Source: Paramecium octaurelia
Taxonomy: Eukaryota > Ciliophora > Oligohymenophorea > Peniculida > Parameciidae
NCBI GenBank assembly: GCA_905182995.1
Contig: CAJJDP010000057.1
Span: 437,171 to 501,170 of the forward strand
Direction: 5' to 3'
DNA: 64,000 nucleotides
Of the stretch, positions 26,454 through 38,146 are shown in pieces. The notes under the pieces were generated by a model that saw nothing but the letters and a program-made list of their open reading frames with translations, was not told the DNA's origin and searched no databases. Made by a program: the position numbers and the translations under genes. Within the stretch, counting starts at the first letter, position 1. Each line of letters opens with the position of its first letter.

Positions 26454-28634
26454 ATGGATCCAAGAATGCTAGTTAATTCAAACATTGATGCTCCAGCTCC
26501 GAATTATCCAAATAGAAGCTTTTACCTTGAGAAATTAATTGGATATGGAGCTGAGGGTTATGTCTATTTAGCAAAAGTTACGAAGTGGAACAACAGGGTA
26601 AACGATAGAGTTGCTTTAAAATTGCAACCAAAAATTAAATAAGATGAAATAAATTTCATGTTTTCCCTTATTTAAATATAAACCAAATGCGAACAAACAA
26701 GCAACCCAAAATTATTGTCCTTATTAGAGCAGGCATCTAGTAATATTATAAGAGTTTATGAAATAATTAAATGGAATAATTACAATTTTGTTCTGATGGA
26801 GGCTGGAGCTCAAAACTTGAATAGTTTTATATAATCTGAAAAGAACCTATAAATTTAGAGTAAATTAGAAATTATGAAATAAGTATTGCCATTTTATATA
26901 AATTAGATCGCATAATCTATTCTATTTTTACATAAGAACGGAATAATTCATAGAGACATCAAACCAGAAAACTTTATACTCGTTGGTTAACAATTCAAAT
27001 TAATTGATTTCGGATTGGTTCGCCAAAACAGTCAACTAATAAAAACTGCTCATGTTGGAACTCCTCTTTTCGCAAGTCCAGAAATCTTTGAAGAATCCAT
27101 TCACTACACAGAATCAGTTGATATCTGGTCGTTGGCTTGTGTATTTTATGAGCTTATTCAATCTTCACCTCTTATCCCAGGTACTCAATTGCAAAATAAA
27201 TTTAGGAAATACTATTTAAGATGTTAAGAAAATAGTACTAAATCATAAGTATCAACCAGAAGCAATTTACAACAAGATTGAATCCACATAAATATCTAGT
27301 TCATTGAAAAGTTTACTAAAGCGAATGATCAACCCTTCTCCTGAAAAAAGATGTTCAATAGAGGAAGTATTGGACCAACTCTAAAATATCATGATAACAG
27401 ATTATTAATTAGGATAATGTCGTGATAATCCAAGATTAAATGAAGGAAATAATCCTTAATAATAATAATTTATCAATTAGTCTCCTTTTAAATAGAATAA
27501 AACAGATTAAAACTTTTATGTTTTTCAAAATTAAACCAATTAACAATAGGCTTCGATCTAAAAGAATGGAACTTTTCCAATCAATAATTAGTAAATTGAA
27601 ATGTAAAATTTCTTAAAAGGTGGAATTACTTAAATCTAATAAATTTTGGGAAATCAGATCTAACAAGCGCAGGATTAAAATAGGGAATTAATAGAATAAA
27701 CTATAAATTTGGCTTAATAAAATAAAACTTTACTAGAACTTACAGAGAAGAATTAAATATAGATAGAATATTTGTAGAAGAAATTAATTGAAAAAGAAAA
27801 GGATGATCAGAAGGAAAAAACACCTAATATTTCAAACAGAAGCTAATGCAATTGTGATGCAGAGAATAAAAAATTATTGAGAGAACTTTAAAAATAAATT
27901 GAAAAAGAAAATTAATCAAATCTTGAATAAATTAGTAGTATGAATAAAGCTTTAACTTATTTTTAATAATCAATAATTTAGATTTCAGCACATCTTGAAC
28001 AAATTAAAATATAACATAAAGAAGAACCTGCTAATTCTAAAAATAGTCAGTAATAATCCACAAGTGCTTTAAATCATATTATAAGTTTGATTTAAAGCTC
28101 GGAAAAGAACACTTAATAATCTATTTCATAATTAAAATCAAATATTTAGTCATAGTATTAACAAATTTTAAATAAGTATATAGAGAAAAATGAATTTGAT
28201 GAATTTAATGCTACCTAAAAAAATTCCAAAGATAATGATTAGAAAATGATTGAGTAAATTTATAAGCTTAACTAACAATTAAATAAAAATTTATTAGCTG
28301 AAATCATGAGTAAATTTGAGAACTACTTGTAAGAATCTGCAGGAATTATACAAAATCTTAAATATGAAATTCTCAAGAATACTAAACCAATTGCCGAAAA
28401 AATAGAATCATTTACTGGTTAATCGCATTAGCAAAATACACAAACATACTAGCAACAGATGACAGCATAAAGAAATGCACACCATTCATAGCCAAACCAA
28501 ACACCGTAAGAATATAAATAAAATCAAACTATAAAATAGTCAAATTAATAGGAAGGACTAAATTAAAGTATTTATATTAAAAATAATTAACAATAGGGTC
28601 GAATAAATAGGAAAGGCCTAGATATTAATAATGA
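26454..28634 (+). CDS. Protein kinase with long Gln-rich coiled-coil tail
   Basis: 708 aa; ATG 26454, TGA 28632-28634; introns 27181-27205 and 28568-28596 give exactly 709 codons. Without the second intron the frame would run on for hundreds of bases. Kinase domain residues ~25-300: GYGAEGYVYLA, VALKLQ, IIHRDIKPENFILV, IDFGLVRQ, GTPLFASPEI, SVDIWSLACVFYEL. The remaining ~390 residues are coil-forming and dominated by Gln, Asn, Lys and Glu, with most Gln as TAA/TAG. Its last 190 bases are repeated after the N at 29,760 (see repeats). Subfamily not assigned. Confidence 0.82.
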
Positions 28635-29759
28635 ATTTTATATATTATCTAACATTATGATATTTTCTCAAGGTTCTTTATCTTCATTTAACTTAGTTTT
28701 ACCATTTTCCCTTAATTTTTTGCTGAGGCATAAAATATATAAAATCATTGAGAACAAAATGAATAGAAATATGATAGATAATGTTATCATCCAAACAGGA
28801 ACTTTCTCTTCGATCTAAAATTTATGTTTAATTAATTAATTACAATTGGTTCAATCTCAACTGAGCATTCTTTTTAGAAATCTCTCCTCTAATTTTCAAT
28901 CAACTATTTAAAGATTTTATAAGAACATTTCTTCGAATCCGTATTGCATATGTTCATTTCAGTGCCATTATAAAGAACTTTAATGTAATGATCATGGGTC
29001 TATTCCTCTTCCCATAATTCCCAAATAATGTTAGAAGCAAATCCAGGATAAGTGTAAATACAATTCTTGTTACTGACTTCTTGGCCCAAGTAAACCTAAG
29101 CCATGCATTCGGCTGATGTAAAATTTAAAGCTGAAGCAATCAATTACACATTTATGTCATGAGCTGAATAAATGATATATTTTTGATTTTTATCTGCCTA
29201 TTAAGTCAATGCTGAATCAAAATAGGAGAGTAAAGATTCGAAAAATGGTGAAGAAAAGACATCGACCTGGCTATCTTAATAATTAAATAGTTTACTGCTG
29301 AGTTTAATAGAGCTATAATGCAATTGTTAGGGCATAGAGAGAGTCAACTTTAAGGTATGTTTCTTTTGTGAGATTAGGGGGCATTGGGTAATCATTGTAA
29401 ATACATGAATAAAATGTATCCATATATTCTGTGAGAGTGAATATGTTGAATTCAAGTGGATCTATATTCATTTCATTACAAAATTATAGCAAAGTACTTT
29501 AAGCTTTGATACTTACAGCAATAGTTAAGTTGGTTTGCATGTTTTGGACAAACATTTCATACCCTTTAGGACAAATAAGTATTGATAAGAGTCTATCATC
29601 AGTTATTGCTTCTTTCATGTGAATGGGTAGTACTTGGATATCATGTTAAATGGCTGATTAACCAATATCAGTTGGAGTTTCGGCTCCTGGGTTTGGTGGA
29701 ATCAAATAACTATCCTTGACATTGGGTACTTTCGGTCCATTATTTGAATACATCCCTTG
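28445..29759. repeat. First copy of 1,315-base direct duplication flanking an N
   Basis: Reads the same as 29,761-31,075 throughout, with no difference noticed line by line. It ends exactly at the single N (29,760) and the second copy starts exactly after it. That is what an unmerged contig overlap looks like; a real recent duplication would not normally coincide with a gap at base precision. Confidence 0.93.
28668..29759 (-). pseudogene. Duplicated 3' part of the acid phosphatase gene (assembly copy)
   Basis: Same sequence as the C-terminal part of the complete gene at 29,984-31,396, cut off by the N. Stop TGA at 28670-28668. Contains the SAHD active-site motif, the C-terminal membrane helix and both introns. 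Best explained as the end of the left contig, so it should not be counted as a separate gene. Confidence 0.85.
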
Positions 29760-29760
29760 N
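29760..29760. other. Single-base assembly gap (N)
   Basis: One N separates the two copies of the 1,315-base direct duplication. Likely a placeholder joining two contigs whose ends overlap. Confidence 0.95.
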
Positions 29761-31075
29761 CATACTAGCAACAGATGACAGCATAAAGAAATGCACACCA
29801 TTCATAGCCAAACCAAACACCGTAAGAATATAAATAAAATCAAACTATAAAATAGTCAAATTAATAGGAAGGACTAAATTAAAGTATTTATATTAAAAAT
29901 AATTAACAATAGGGTCGAATAAATAGGAAAGGCCTAGATATTAATAATGAATTTTATATATTATCTAACATTATGATATTTTCTCAAGGTTCTTTATCTT
30001 CATTTAACTTAGTTTTACCATTTTCCCTTAATTTTTTGCTGAGGCATAAAATATATAAAATCATTGAGAACAAAATGAATAGAAATATGATAGATAATGT
30101 TATCATCCAAACAGGAACTTTCTCTTCGATCTAAAATTTATGTTTAATTAATTAATTACAATTGGTTCAATCTCAACTGAGCATTCTTTTTAGAAATCTC
30201 TCCTCTAATTTTCAATCAACTATTTAAAGATTTTATAAGAACATTTCTTCGAATCCGTATTGCATATGTTCATTTCAGTGCCATTATAAAGAACTTTAAT
30301 GTAATGATCATGGGTCTATTCCTCTTCCCATAATTCCCAAATAATGTTAGAAGCAAATCCAGGATAAGTGTAAATACAATTCTTGTTACTGACTTCTTGG
30401 CCCAAGTAAACCTAAGCCATGCATTCGGCTGATGTAAAATTTAAAGCTGAAGCAATCAATTACACATTTATGTCATGAGCTGAATAAATGATATATTTTT
30501 GATTTTTATCTGCCTATTAAGTCAATGCTGAATCAAAATAGGAGAGTAAAGATTCGAAAAATGGTGAAGAAAAGACATCGACCTGGCTATCTTAATAATT
30601 AAATAGTTTACTGCTGAGTTTAATAGAGCTATAATGCAATTGTTAGGGCATAGAGAGAGTCAACTTTAAGGTATGTTTCTTTTGTGAGATTAGGGGGCAT
30701 TGGGTAATCATTGTAAATACATGAATAAAATGTATCCATATATTCTGTGAGAGTGAATATGTTGAATTCAAGTGGATCTATATTCATTTCATTACAAAAT
30801 TATAGCAAAGTACTTTAAGCTTTGATACTTACAGCAATAGTTAAGTTGGTTTGCATGTTTTGGACAAACATTTCATACCCTTTAGGACAAATAAGTATTG
30901 ATAAGAGTCTATCATCAGTTATTGCTTCTTTCATGTGAATGGGTAGTACTTGGATATCATGTTAAATGGCTGATTAACCAATATCAGTTGGAGTTTCGGC
31001 TCCTGGGTTTGGTGGAATCAAATAACTATCCTTGACATTGGGTACTTTCGGTCCATTATTTGAATACATCCCTTG
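29761..31075. repeat. Second copy of 1,315-base direct duplication
   Basis: Reads the same as 28,445-29,759. Its first 190 bases (to 29,950) are the end of the coiled-coil kinase gene without its body, and must not be annotated as a second kinase. The rest belongs to the complete acid phosphatase gene. Confidence 0.93.
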
Positions 31076-31396
31076 TAAATTACTCATGGCACTCATTATG
31101 GTTCGATTAACATCTGTTGAGTAGACAAGGATTTGTGAGGCATCATAGGTGTCACTTAGGAATTATAACTCAGTTATATATCTCTTTCTCATCCATTGAC
31201 CTAGAACAAAGTGTTATCTCATTCCTGTAGGAGTTAGGTAGCCATTCAACAAATCGTTTTATAGAAAGTATTCACAATTCCAATTGCAATTTACAGGCGT
31301 TCTTGATCCATGTCTCCACATTGCTTAAATAAACAACAATTTATCAGCACACAAGTATTGATATAAAATAATTGAGATAATTAGAGTAACTTTCAT
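29984..31396 (-). CDS. Histidine acid phosphatase, membrane anchored
   Basis: Branch-2 histidine phosphatase, 452 aa, hydrolysing phosphomonoesters in lysosomes or at the cell surface. ATG 31396-31394, TGA 29986-29984; introns 30587-30611 and 30131-30159 give exactly 453 codons. Signal peptide MKVTLIISIILYQYLCA; RHGSRTP (phosphohistidine site) at ~residue 27; the second catalytic motif SAHD near residue 300; several Cys and N-glycosylation sites (NLT, NGT). A membrane helix near the end (ITLSIIFLFILFSMILYILC) precedes a short basic tail, as in lysosomal acid phosphatase. This is the complete copy; a truncated one precedes the N. Confidence 0.92.
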
Positions 31397-31662
31397 GAGT
31401 ATCTCGAATATTTATTAATGTATTTATTTATTTAAGTTACATATCAGAGTAAACATACATGCTTATTTAAATTCTATATTGTTTATCTAATAATATTATT
31501 AAATTAATAGTTAATATTTATGTAAAATAATTTAGTTTGTAAAAGAAGAAGATAAAACTTATAATTATCCTTTTATCAAAAATGTAGAAGTAAATCAAAA
31601 CTATAAAATTTATATTAATTTCATTTATTTTGAAATAAATTTATTTGTAAAATAAATCCTCA

Positions 31663-32551
31663 ATGCTCTTGTCGACATCTAAATTGACTTCTTCAAAGCT
31701 TCAAAGATCTCAGATATCGAGTCCTCAAAGATCGACTGTCAACTATCTAAGTTAGGACTTAGACTCCCCTTCAAGATAAAGAATAAAGCTGCTTTCTGAT
31801 AAATGGAATCACATCCAAAATGGAATTGATAAGGATAAATTAGAGAAGAGGGAAGTGTTAGAGGAAAGAATTAAAATCATTGAAGATGTTTTAGCATCAG
31901 AAAAACCAAAGGACGAATAGAAGTTCAAAGTGCTGAAGGATTCAGTATTGAAGTTGTAAGATTCTGCTCATAACTAAAAGTCTGAAAGAGAGGTTTGACT
32001 ATCCCTTATGTTATATAGGCCTTTGATTACAAGAAAGAAAGAGACTTTAGAACTTTATCTGATAATATAGCACTTTCATTTGAATAGGAGAAGAATGCAA
32101 GAAGTCAAGGAGAAACCAAGCTACAAAAATAAATTGATGAGAGGTTTTCATAGATAACATTGACAATAACAAGGAACACACATCAATATGAGGATAGAAG
32201 TCAAGCTAAGATAGCTGAGGTTCTTCAGTAGATTTAGATAGTCAAAAATTAATTGGATTAAGAAAGAAGATCAAGGTAGAACTATATAATTATAGTTTTA
32301 GGGAAGAATCCTCAGAAAGTTTGAGTGATTAGATGGACAGTGAAATCAATAAGTTTTCAGACTAATTGTTGGTTGAGAAAAAGGTGAGGGAAGAAACATA
32401 AGGGAAAATATTCAGAATGATTGAAGATGTCCATGGGAAATTACAATAGGACATTTCATTTGAAAGAAGAGAAAGAGAAGCCACTACTGAAGCATTATTA
32501 AAATTATTAGAAGATGCTTGCATCAAAATAGATAAAAACTTTAGATATTGA
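31663..32551 (+). CDS. SF-assemblin / beta-giardin family protein
   Basis: 278 aa structural protein of striated microtubule-associated fibres at basal bodies. ATG 31663, TGA 32549-32551; introns 31993-32018 (begins GTT) and 32276-32301. A ~30-residue Ser/Thr-rich non-helical head (LTSSKLQRSQISSPQRST) is followed by one continuous coil, the SF-assemblin architecture and length. Family-like stretches include FDYKKERDFRTLSDNI, IDERFSQITLTITRN and the final FERREREATTEALLKLLED. Ciliates have many such genes building kinetodesmal and other rootlet fibres. Assembly is thought to be controlled by phosphorylation of the head. Confidence 0.9.
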
Positions 32552-32694
32552 TATAATTATATCTATGTCAGACGGTTTTAATTGGCCACATTTATTTATA
32601 TATTGACTATAAAAGATGATGTTATTTCAAAATGATAATGTGAATGTCGCATAAATTATTATATAATGATAATGATTCTATAATTGATGATATA

Positions 32695-33190
32695 TCATGC
32701 CTATTCTTATCCAACCTAGAGCTCAAGTTCAGCAATTCTTCTTTATAATCCAAGTAGTTGTTATTGTAAGGCAGTTTTCTCTCCTTTAAGAGCAGTAATT
32801 TACTATTATAATCTAGAATTCTCTGCTTTCTGATGAGCAAAATGTCTATTGTTATTAAGTAATATGTACCTCTTCATTTCTTCTTCGATTCTCATGAGTT
32901 CATTGGTTAATGTTTTTTTAACATCCTAGGTTTTCATGCTCAAAACTGATTCGAGTGTATCCTTCTCTGATTTCAATATTTAGACTTCTTTTTTGTGGAA
33001 ATTCATCTCATCCTAGATGCCTTTGATTGTTTCCTGTTAGAAAATATAATATCAGTTTCATTACTTCCAAACTCATTAATTTCCCCTTCAAGGATGCAGG
33101 GTTCTATGATCCTGCAAAACTTTGACCTGTCTATCCCAAATCATTTCCTTTGGCAAGTGTATTTCCAGCTGACTTAAATGCGTTGCTCAT
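32695..33190 (-). CDS. Small coiled-coil protein, 146 aa
   Basis: ATG 33190-33188, TGA 32697-32695; introns 33034-33064 (31 nt, ends CAG) and 32846-32869. Gly/Ser-rich start (NAFKSAGNTLAKGNDLGQ) then ~105 residues of heptads (EMNFHKKEVQILKSEKD, ENSRLQQQITALKGEK). A putative basal-body or axonemal component by composition only; no family recognised. Tail-to-tail with SF-assemblin, 143 bases apart. Confidence 0.75.
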
Positions 33191-33575
33191 TGAGGATGTC
33201 GAGTGTATATTTATAAATTAAAATTATTATTAATTTATGAAATCTCTTATCACAATATTAAAATTCTCATTATAGTTTATTATTCATTAATAAAATGTTA
33301 TTCATTCATCAAAAAATTAATTTTAATAAGTTTTTTTCTCTTCACATTATAAATATTGCAATCAATATATAAATGTAAAATTATAAATAAAATTTTAGAA
33401 CATTCACAAAGCATCTAATATTAATATTAAATCAGTTCTCAAATAACTAATAACATTCTCATGGATGTTTTAAATTATTTGGAATAATGAAGATTGAATG
33501 TGATTTTTCTATTAGTCCTTCTACATATTGTTTTATATTTAAAAATCAGTATTATTATTAAAATTATTAAAATTA
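33191..33575. promoter_or_regulatory. Divergent intergenic region, 385 bases
   Basis: Very AT-rich spacer between two divergently transcribed genes, so it should hold both promoters. No conserved box, RNA gene or repeat recognised. Confidence 0.4.
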
Positions 33576-34019
33576 ATGAGCTCTAATCCAAGTTCACCTC
33601 CAACTCCATATAAGAATGGATCCATACTTTTAAATAGTTACACAATTAAGGACATCCTTAGACAATCACCAAACAAAAAAATTGACCTCTATGCTAAGAT
33701 AATTGTAATGGAATTCGTTATTTTAGGCCATTTCTGAAGCATAATAATGTGATACAAAATATGGGCCATAATTCACCAAAAATATTTGTCTCTCAGACGG
33801 TACTGATATCATTTGGGTATCAAGTAACGTAATTTGTTTTAGGCATCTTTACAATAGAAACTTTTAAATCAGCATTAGAACGATTTTATTCTAGAAAATC
33901 AGATAGTATTAAGAAACATGATCATCGAAGAGTAAGAAGGAGTAGTTTAACTAATTGATGACATTTGGACTTCGGTGTAGACTCCTGAGTCAGTGGAAAT
34001 TAATTACTTCACTTTATGA
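33576..34019 (+). CDS. Small single-domain OB-fold-like protein
   Basis: 131 aa; ATG 33576, TGA 34017-34019; introns 33705-33726 and 33817-33842, both needed. After a ~35-residue Ser/Pro/Asn-rich head the pattern is that of one OB-fold: strands at IDLYAKIIAISEA, FTKNICLSDGTDIIWA, then a helix (LQQKLLNQHQNDF) and strands ENQIVLRNMIIEEQEG and VVQLIDDIWTSV. This order resembles RPA- or telomere-protein-type OB-folds that bind single-stranded DNA, where a strand carrying SDGT leads into the helix. Assignment is from secondary-structure reasoning; binding partner unknown. Intact and compact, so likely functional. Confidence 0.68.
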
Positions 34020-34232
34020 ATTTCTTTATAAATATTTTATATAGATACTTCACTTTTAAGATTATTATTTTAACTGCTTGTTTTTATTTTATATTATAAA
34101 AATGAATAAACCAATTGATTAATTCCAGTTATAAGAATCAGATGATGCCTTATTACATTCTTATCAATTTGAATTCAAAATTCAGGCTTTAAATCTCCAA
34201 TATTTTTATGACTCTAAATCATTAATATATTT

Positions 34233-34527
34233 ATGAAAAAAATATTATTCTTAGCTATTGCTGCAGCTTGTATAGTAGCTTTAATTGCATTCAACAGTGA
34301 CATTTAAGAATCTGTTTTTAAGAGAGTGAAAAGACACGATATTTGGGGACCAGCATGCAGATAGAAATGCGCTGACAACAAGGGTAGTATCTGCGGACTT
34401 GTATCACAGGGTTGTTGCACAATAGTATTGAGATTCATAATTTTAGGAACGTTGCTCAACAGGATTCACTGGATAAAATTGCGAAGCTGGATATAAATTA
34501 CACATCCCAGGATGTACAACAGATTGA
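34233..34527 (+). CDS. Small secreted Cys-rich protein, 90 aa
   Basis: ATG 34233, TGA 34525-34527, one intron 34425-34446. Signal peptide KKILFLAIAAACIVALIAF, a short charged stretch with KRVKRHD (possible processing site), then ~45 residues with nine Cys (ACRQKC, SICGLVSQGCC, ERCSTGF, NCEAGY, IPGC). The spacing is EGF-like or knottin-like but fits no family I can name. Likely disulfide-bonded and exported or stored in granules. A 44-codon ORF at 34,102-34,236 overlaps its start and is probably untranslated leader. Confidence 0.7.
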
Positions 34528-34857
34528 TTAAGATAAATATTATTACATTATCGATAATTATCATAATATTTGCTTCAGGCAACTAAATTAAGCAATAGTT
34601 TATACAATATTTTGAGTAAAATTTCAAATAATAATTGTAATCGACACCATTAGATTTACTAAAAAAATTAAGTACTTTAAATAGAAGCCTTCTAAGAAAC
34701 AATACTTAAATATAAATATAAATCTAGATTTAAATTTGGGTAATTTTTGGATTATAATTTGATCTGAATACAATTGGTTTGAATTCAAGATCTTATCCTA
34801 CATTTTTACATAAATTTATATTATATCAAAATAAAATTAATTGAAATTTCAGTTACT
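34528..34857. other. Intergenic, 330 bases
   Basis: AT-rich spacer between the 3' ends of two convergent genes. No feature recognised. Confidence 0.5.
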
Positions 34858-36617
34858 TCAATATAACTCCTCAAAATAAACTTTCTTATCATCTATCATT
34901 TCCCATAGCCAAGATTAAACAAGAACTGGATTTCTGTCAAAATCTTCAGACTTTAATTCAACAAATTGATCATCACCCGATATTGTATTCTTGTTCTAAT
35001 TTTCAGCGTAAAGAATTACGATGTCGCATTGTATTAAATAACAATTGCAACGAAATTCCTGTAATTCTTGATCCATATCATATATAATTTCTAACATATT
35101 ACTGATATATAGAAAGATCCTTTCATTATTCTTTTACACAATAGATAATAGGTCTTATTAATTGTTGATATCATCTACCTTTAATATTTTGAGATCTTAT
35201 GTTGAATTTATCCACTGATATTCATAATTATTCAATTTAAAATTTTCTAATGAATCTCTAAACAAATTATAACTTGTCTAATTGGAATAATGACTTTTTT
35301 AATAAACATCTTTTTTCAAATCAAAAAGTAGTTTTTCAACTAATTTAGAATAATATTTGAGGAACCTAATGAATTAATTCTAAAATTCAAATTGTTTTAT
35401 CTTATCAGGGTATGTTTTAATGACATTTTGTAATTTGTTGCAAAAGTTTTAGATAAAAGTACAAATAGCCTTTTGTTTATTCCATCTATTCATTTCTGGC
35501 AATCCTATGAATTCAATTTAAGATGTTTAAATTTAAGATTTTGCAATTTCAGTTGTGGGGTATTGAATCACTGAAAATGCCTCTGTCTGACTAAGTTATG
35601 ATTCCTGAAGATCATCATTTTCATTTGGTGTATTTATAAAATAAAATTCAGAAATTTATTTGATGGAATTACCCAAATGTACCAGTCCTGACGAATATAA
35701 TTACTAGAATGTCAATCTTTTTTTCACATCAAATTATAGCATCTATTAAATGGTCTCTCTAAGTAGTTTATTGTTTATTGTATCAAATTTGGCTTTTTAG
35801 TTTCTTATAGATGTATATTATCCTTATAAATCCTTAGCTTAATAGGGATACTAACCAGTAATCATTTAATATAAACAGACTCCTAAACTATAAATATCTG
35901 CTGAAAAAGAATACTTGCTTCCTACTAAAACTTCAGGAGCTAAAATGAAAAATAAAATTATATATACCCATATTAAAATAGGTTCCGGCTAAGGTTTTTG
36001 TTTCCTCTAATAATTATTTAGCAAAGCCAAAATCTATTAGTTTATAACTAGCATTTCTAAAAATTGAGTCATCGACATATTATTTTTTGTTTTTCAGATA
36101 ATTTAGATCCCCCTTTCTAAAAACTACTCCTATGTTTTCTAACTTCAAATCTCTATGAATGATTTTATTTTAGTGTAAATAATATAATCCATTCATTAAT
36201 TGTTAAAGAATAACAATTACAATATCCTCTGGTATCTTGTTGTTATAATAATCAGTCCTCACTTTCTACAAATCCATTTCACAAAACTAAAGTAATTTAT
36301 ATAATAAAGTAGACTTCTAAGACTAAAATTTATGCCTTGCCTAATTCAACACTTTCAATTAATTTGATAACATTCTCATTATTGCATTTCTTTAGTAAAG
36401 TAGTTTCATTTTTCAAAATATCGGGAATGTTTGCAGCTTTTTATGTATCATTTACCTAAACAATTAACAAGGAAATTAAAACCTTAATAGCTACAAAGTC
36501 TCCATTTTTATTTTGACACTTATAGACTTTTGAAAATTCTCCCCTTCCACATTCCTATGGATTTGTATACTTATCTCCAAACAGTTTCTGAATAAGTGTG
36601 CAAATTTCATACTCCAT
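34858..36617 (-). CDS. Protein kinase, ULK-like
   Basis: 558 aa; ATG 36617-36615, TGA 34860-34858. Three introns: 27 nt beginning GTT after VAIK, 28 nt beginning GTC before FCEMDLQ, and 28 nt inside the activation segment where splicing creates MAPEVL. Total is exactly 559 codons. Motifs: CGRGEFSKVYKC, VAIK, IIHRDLKLENIGV, LIDFGFAKQL, GTYFNMAPEVL, FSADIYSLGVCLYQM. A ~20-residue insert (GVVFRKGDLNYLKNKKQY) lies between the catalytic loop and DFG. The ~270-residue tail is helical with Gln-rich stretches and no named domain. Catalytic residues intact. Confidence 0.83.
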
Positions 36618-36952
36618 TTTTAATAGAAATATTATTAAAATTAAATGGTGTTATATTCAAATAGTTTGATTTTTTGTGAAATGTAATAATAAATAACTAG
36701 TCGATTAACTTTGATTCGAGTCAGATTTTATTAAAATAATGAATCTTATTTAATAATATTAATTATCCAATGATTTTCTGAATTGAATGTTTCAATATAA
36801 TTGAGAACAATAGGGGAATGAGAAATGGGGTGTGGCAATTATGTAATACGCATTTATGAGTTTGATTATGAGTATTTTGATATGAAATATTTAAGAATAC
36901 GAATATCATTATATTGATAAATAAGAATAGTCGTTTTTATTATTTAAAATAA
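36618..36952. promoter_or_regulatory. Divergent promoter region of kinase and trichocyst protein genes
   Basis: 335 bases, AT-rich, between divergent starts. Trichocyst protein genes are strongly induced on granule discharge in Paramecium (established), so regulatory sites are expected here, but I can point to no specific motif. Confidence 0.4.
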
Positions 36953-38095
36953 ATGAGAACAGGATTATTAATTTGCCTGATTTTGGGAGTGTTGAGCGTT
37001 GAACTCAATATGGAGAGACATTCAGAAGAAGTTTTGGCCAAATTAAGAGAATCTAAATGGGCTTCATTCATAGTTGACTTCGCAGAGGTGGAATTGGGAA
37101 GTGGAGGAGCCTTGACAGAATTGGTTGAAGCTATCAAATAATTGATCGACTAATTAGAGGAGGAATTAGATGACATTCATCATGCTTACTCCAGAAGAAC
37201 TGATGAACATAACAGAGATGTCACAAGATATGAATAAGAAATTTAAGATGCTGACAGAGGTTAATGATTAAATAATATTGTTAGATATTTTCAATGGAGA
37301 AGATTTCATTGACAACGTTCTCATCCCATAAAAGTAAAGATTCCAAGATGCTCTTGCTCAATTGAAAACCAACATTGAGGAAAACAGAAGAATTCTTGAT
37401 TCAGAAACAGTTAACAGAAAGAAATAACACGAGTAATTCTTGTCCAACATAGCTGAAATCAATGAAGCTATTGGTGCTGTCGATGAATCCTTAGGATTAC
37501 TTTCTTAAATTACTAACCCATCTCTCGTCTAATTCAAGAGAGTCCAAACCAACTTGGGTAGAATCCAAACATCATTCTAAAACCATTCTTCATTTGCTCC
37601 AATCATCAAAGCCTTACTTGAATTAGCAACAGAATAAAACTTCGCCGATTAAGGATCAGTGTAATAATTGGTCAAGATCTTCAATGAATTGAGAGTCCAA
37701 TTTGTTGACACCTTAAACCAAGAAACAGCCGATGAGAGTGCAGCTGAATCCAAATTCGCCGAGAGAGTAGCCTAATTAGAAAAGGAGTTCGCTGAATTCT
37801 AAAGAGCTGTCCTCATCAAGAATTCTGAAATTGCCGCTAACGAATGTATCAATCCATAATAACATTTTCAGAAAAACTAGGAGAAACCATCGTCTATGTC
37901 GGATAAAGAAAAGATGACAGAGCCACTCTCTAAGCTTAATTATAAGCTGAAAACGACAACTACGCTGCTGAGACCGACCTCTACAACAGAACTGTTGCAG
38001 AATACAACAAAGAAATCGAGATCAGTAAGCAAGCTCTTGGTTTATTAACCTAACCAAGCTTTGAATAATATGTCAAATCTAAAGTTGGCATTTGA
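36953..38095 (+). CDS. Trichocyst matrix protein
   Basis: Content protein of the crystalline trichocyst core (dense-core secretory granule), 363 aa. ATG 36953, TGA 38093-38095; introns 37260-37284 (begins GTT) and 37846-37871 (ends CAG) give exactly 364 codons. Signal peptide [15 protein letters not shown], a short pro-region, then helical repeats typical of the family: [19 protein letters not shown] with [17 protein letters not shown], and at the end [36 protein letters not shown] precursors are cut into two mature polypeptides that form four-helix bundles; the boundary is not visible. Codon use is more GC-rich and less TAG-rich than its neighbours, fitting high expression. Confidence 0.9.
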
Positions 38096-38146
38096 TCCAT
38101 ATTGGCACATTCAAATAATATATTAACAATCATTATTCCAATTTCA

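Noticed and set aside
28445-31075. True segmental duplication, transposon or terminal direct repeats
   Set aside because: Copies appear identical and meet exactly at a single N, with no inverted ends or target-site duplication; an assembly overlap explains everything.
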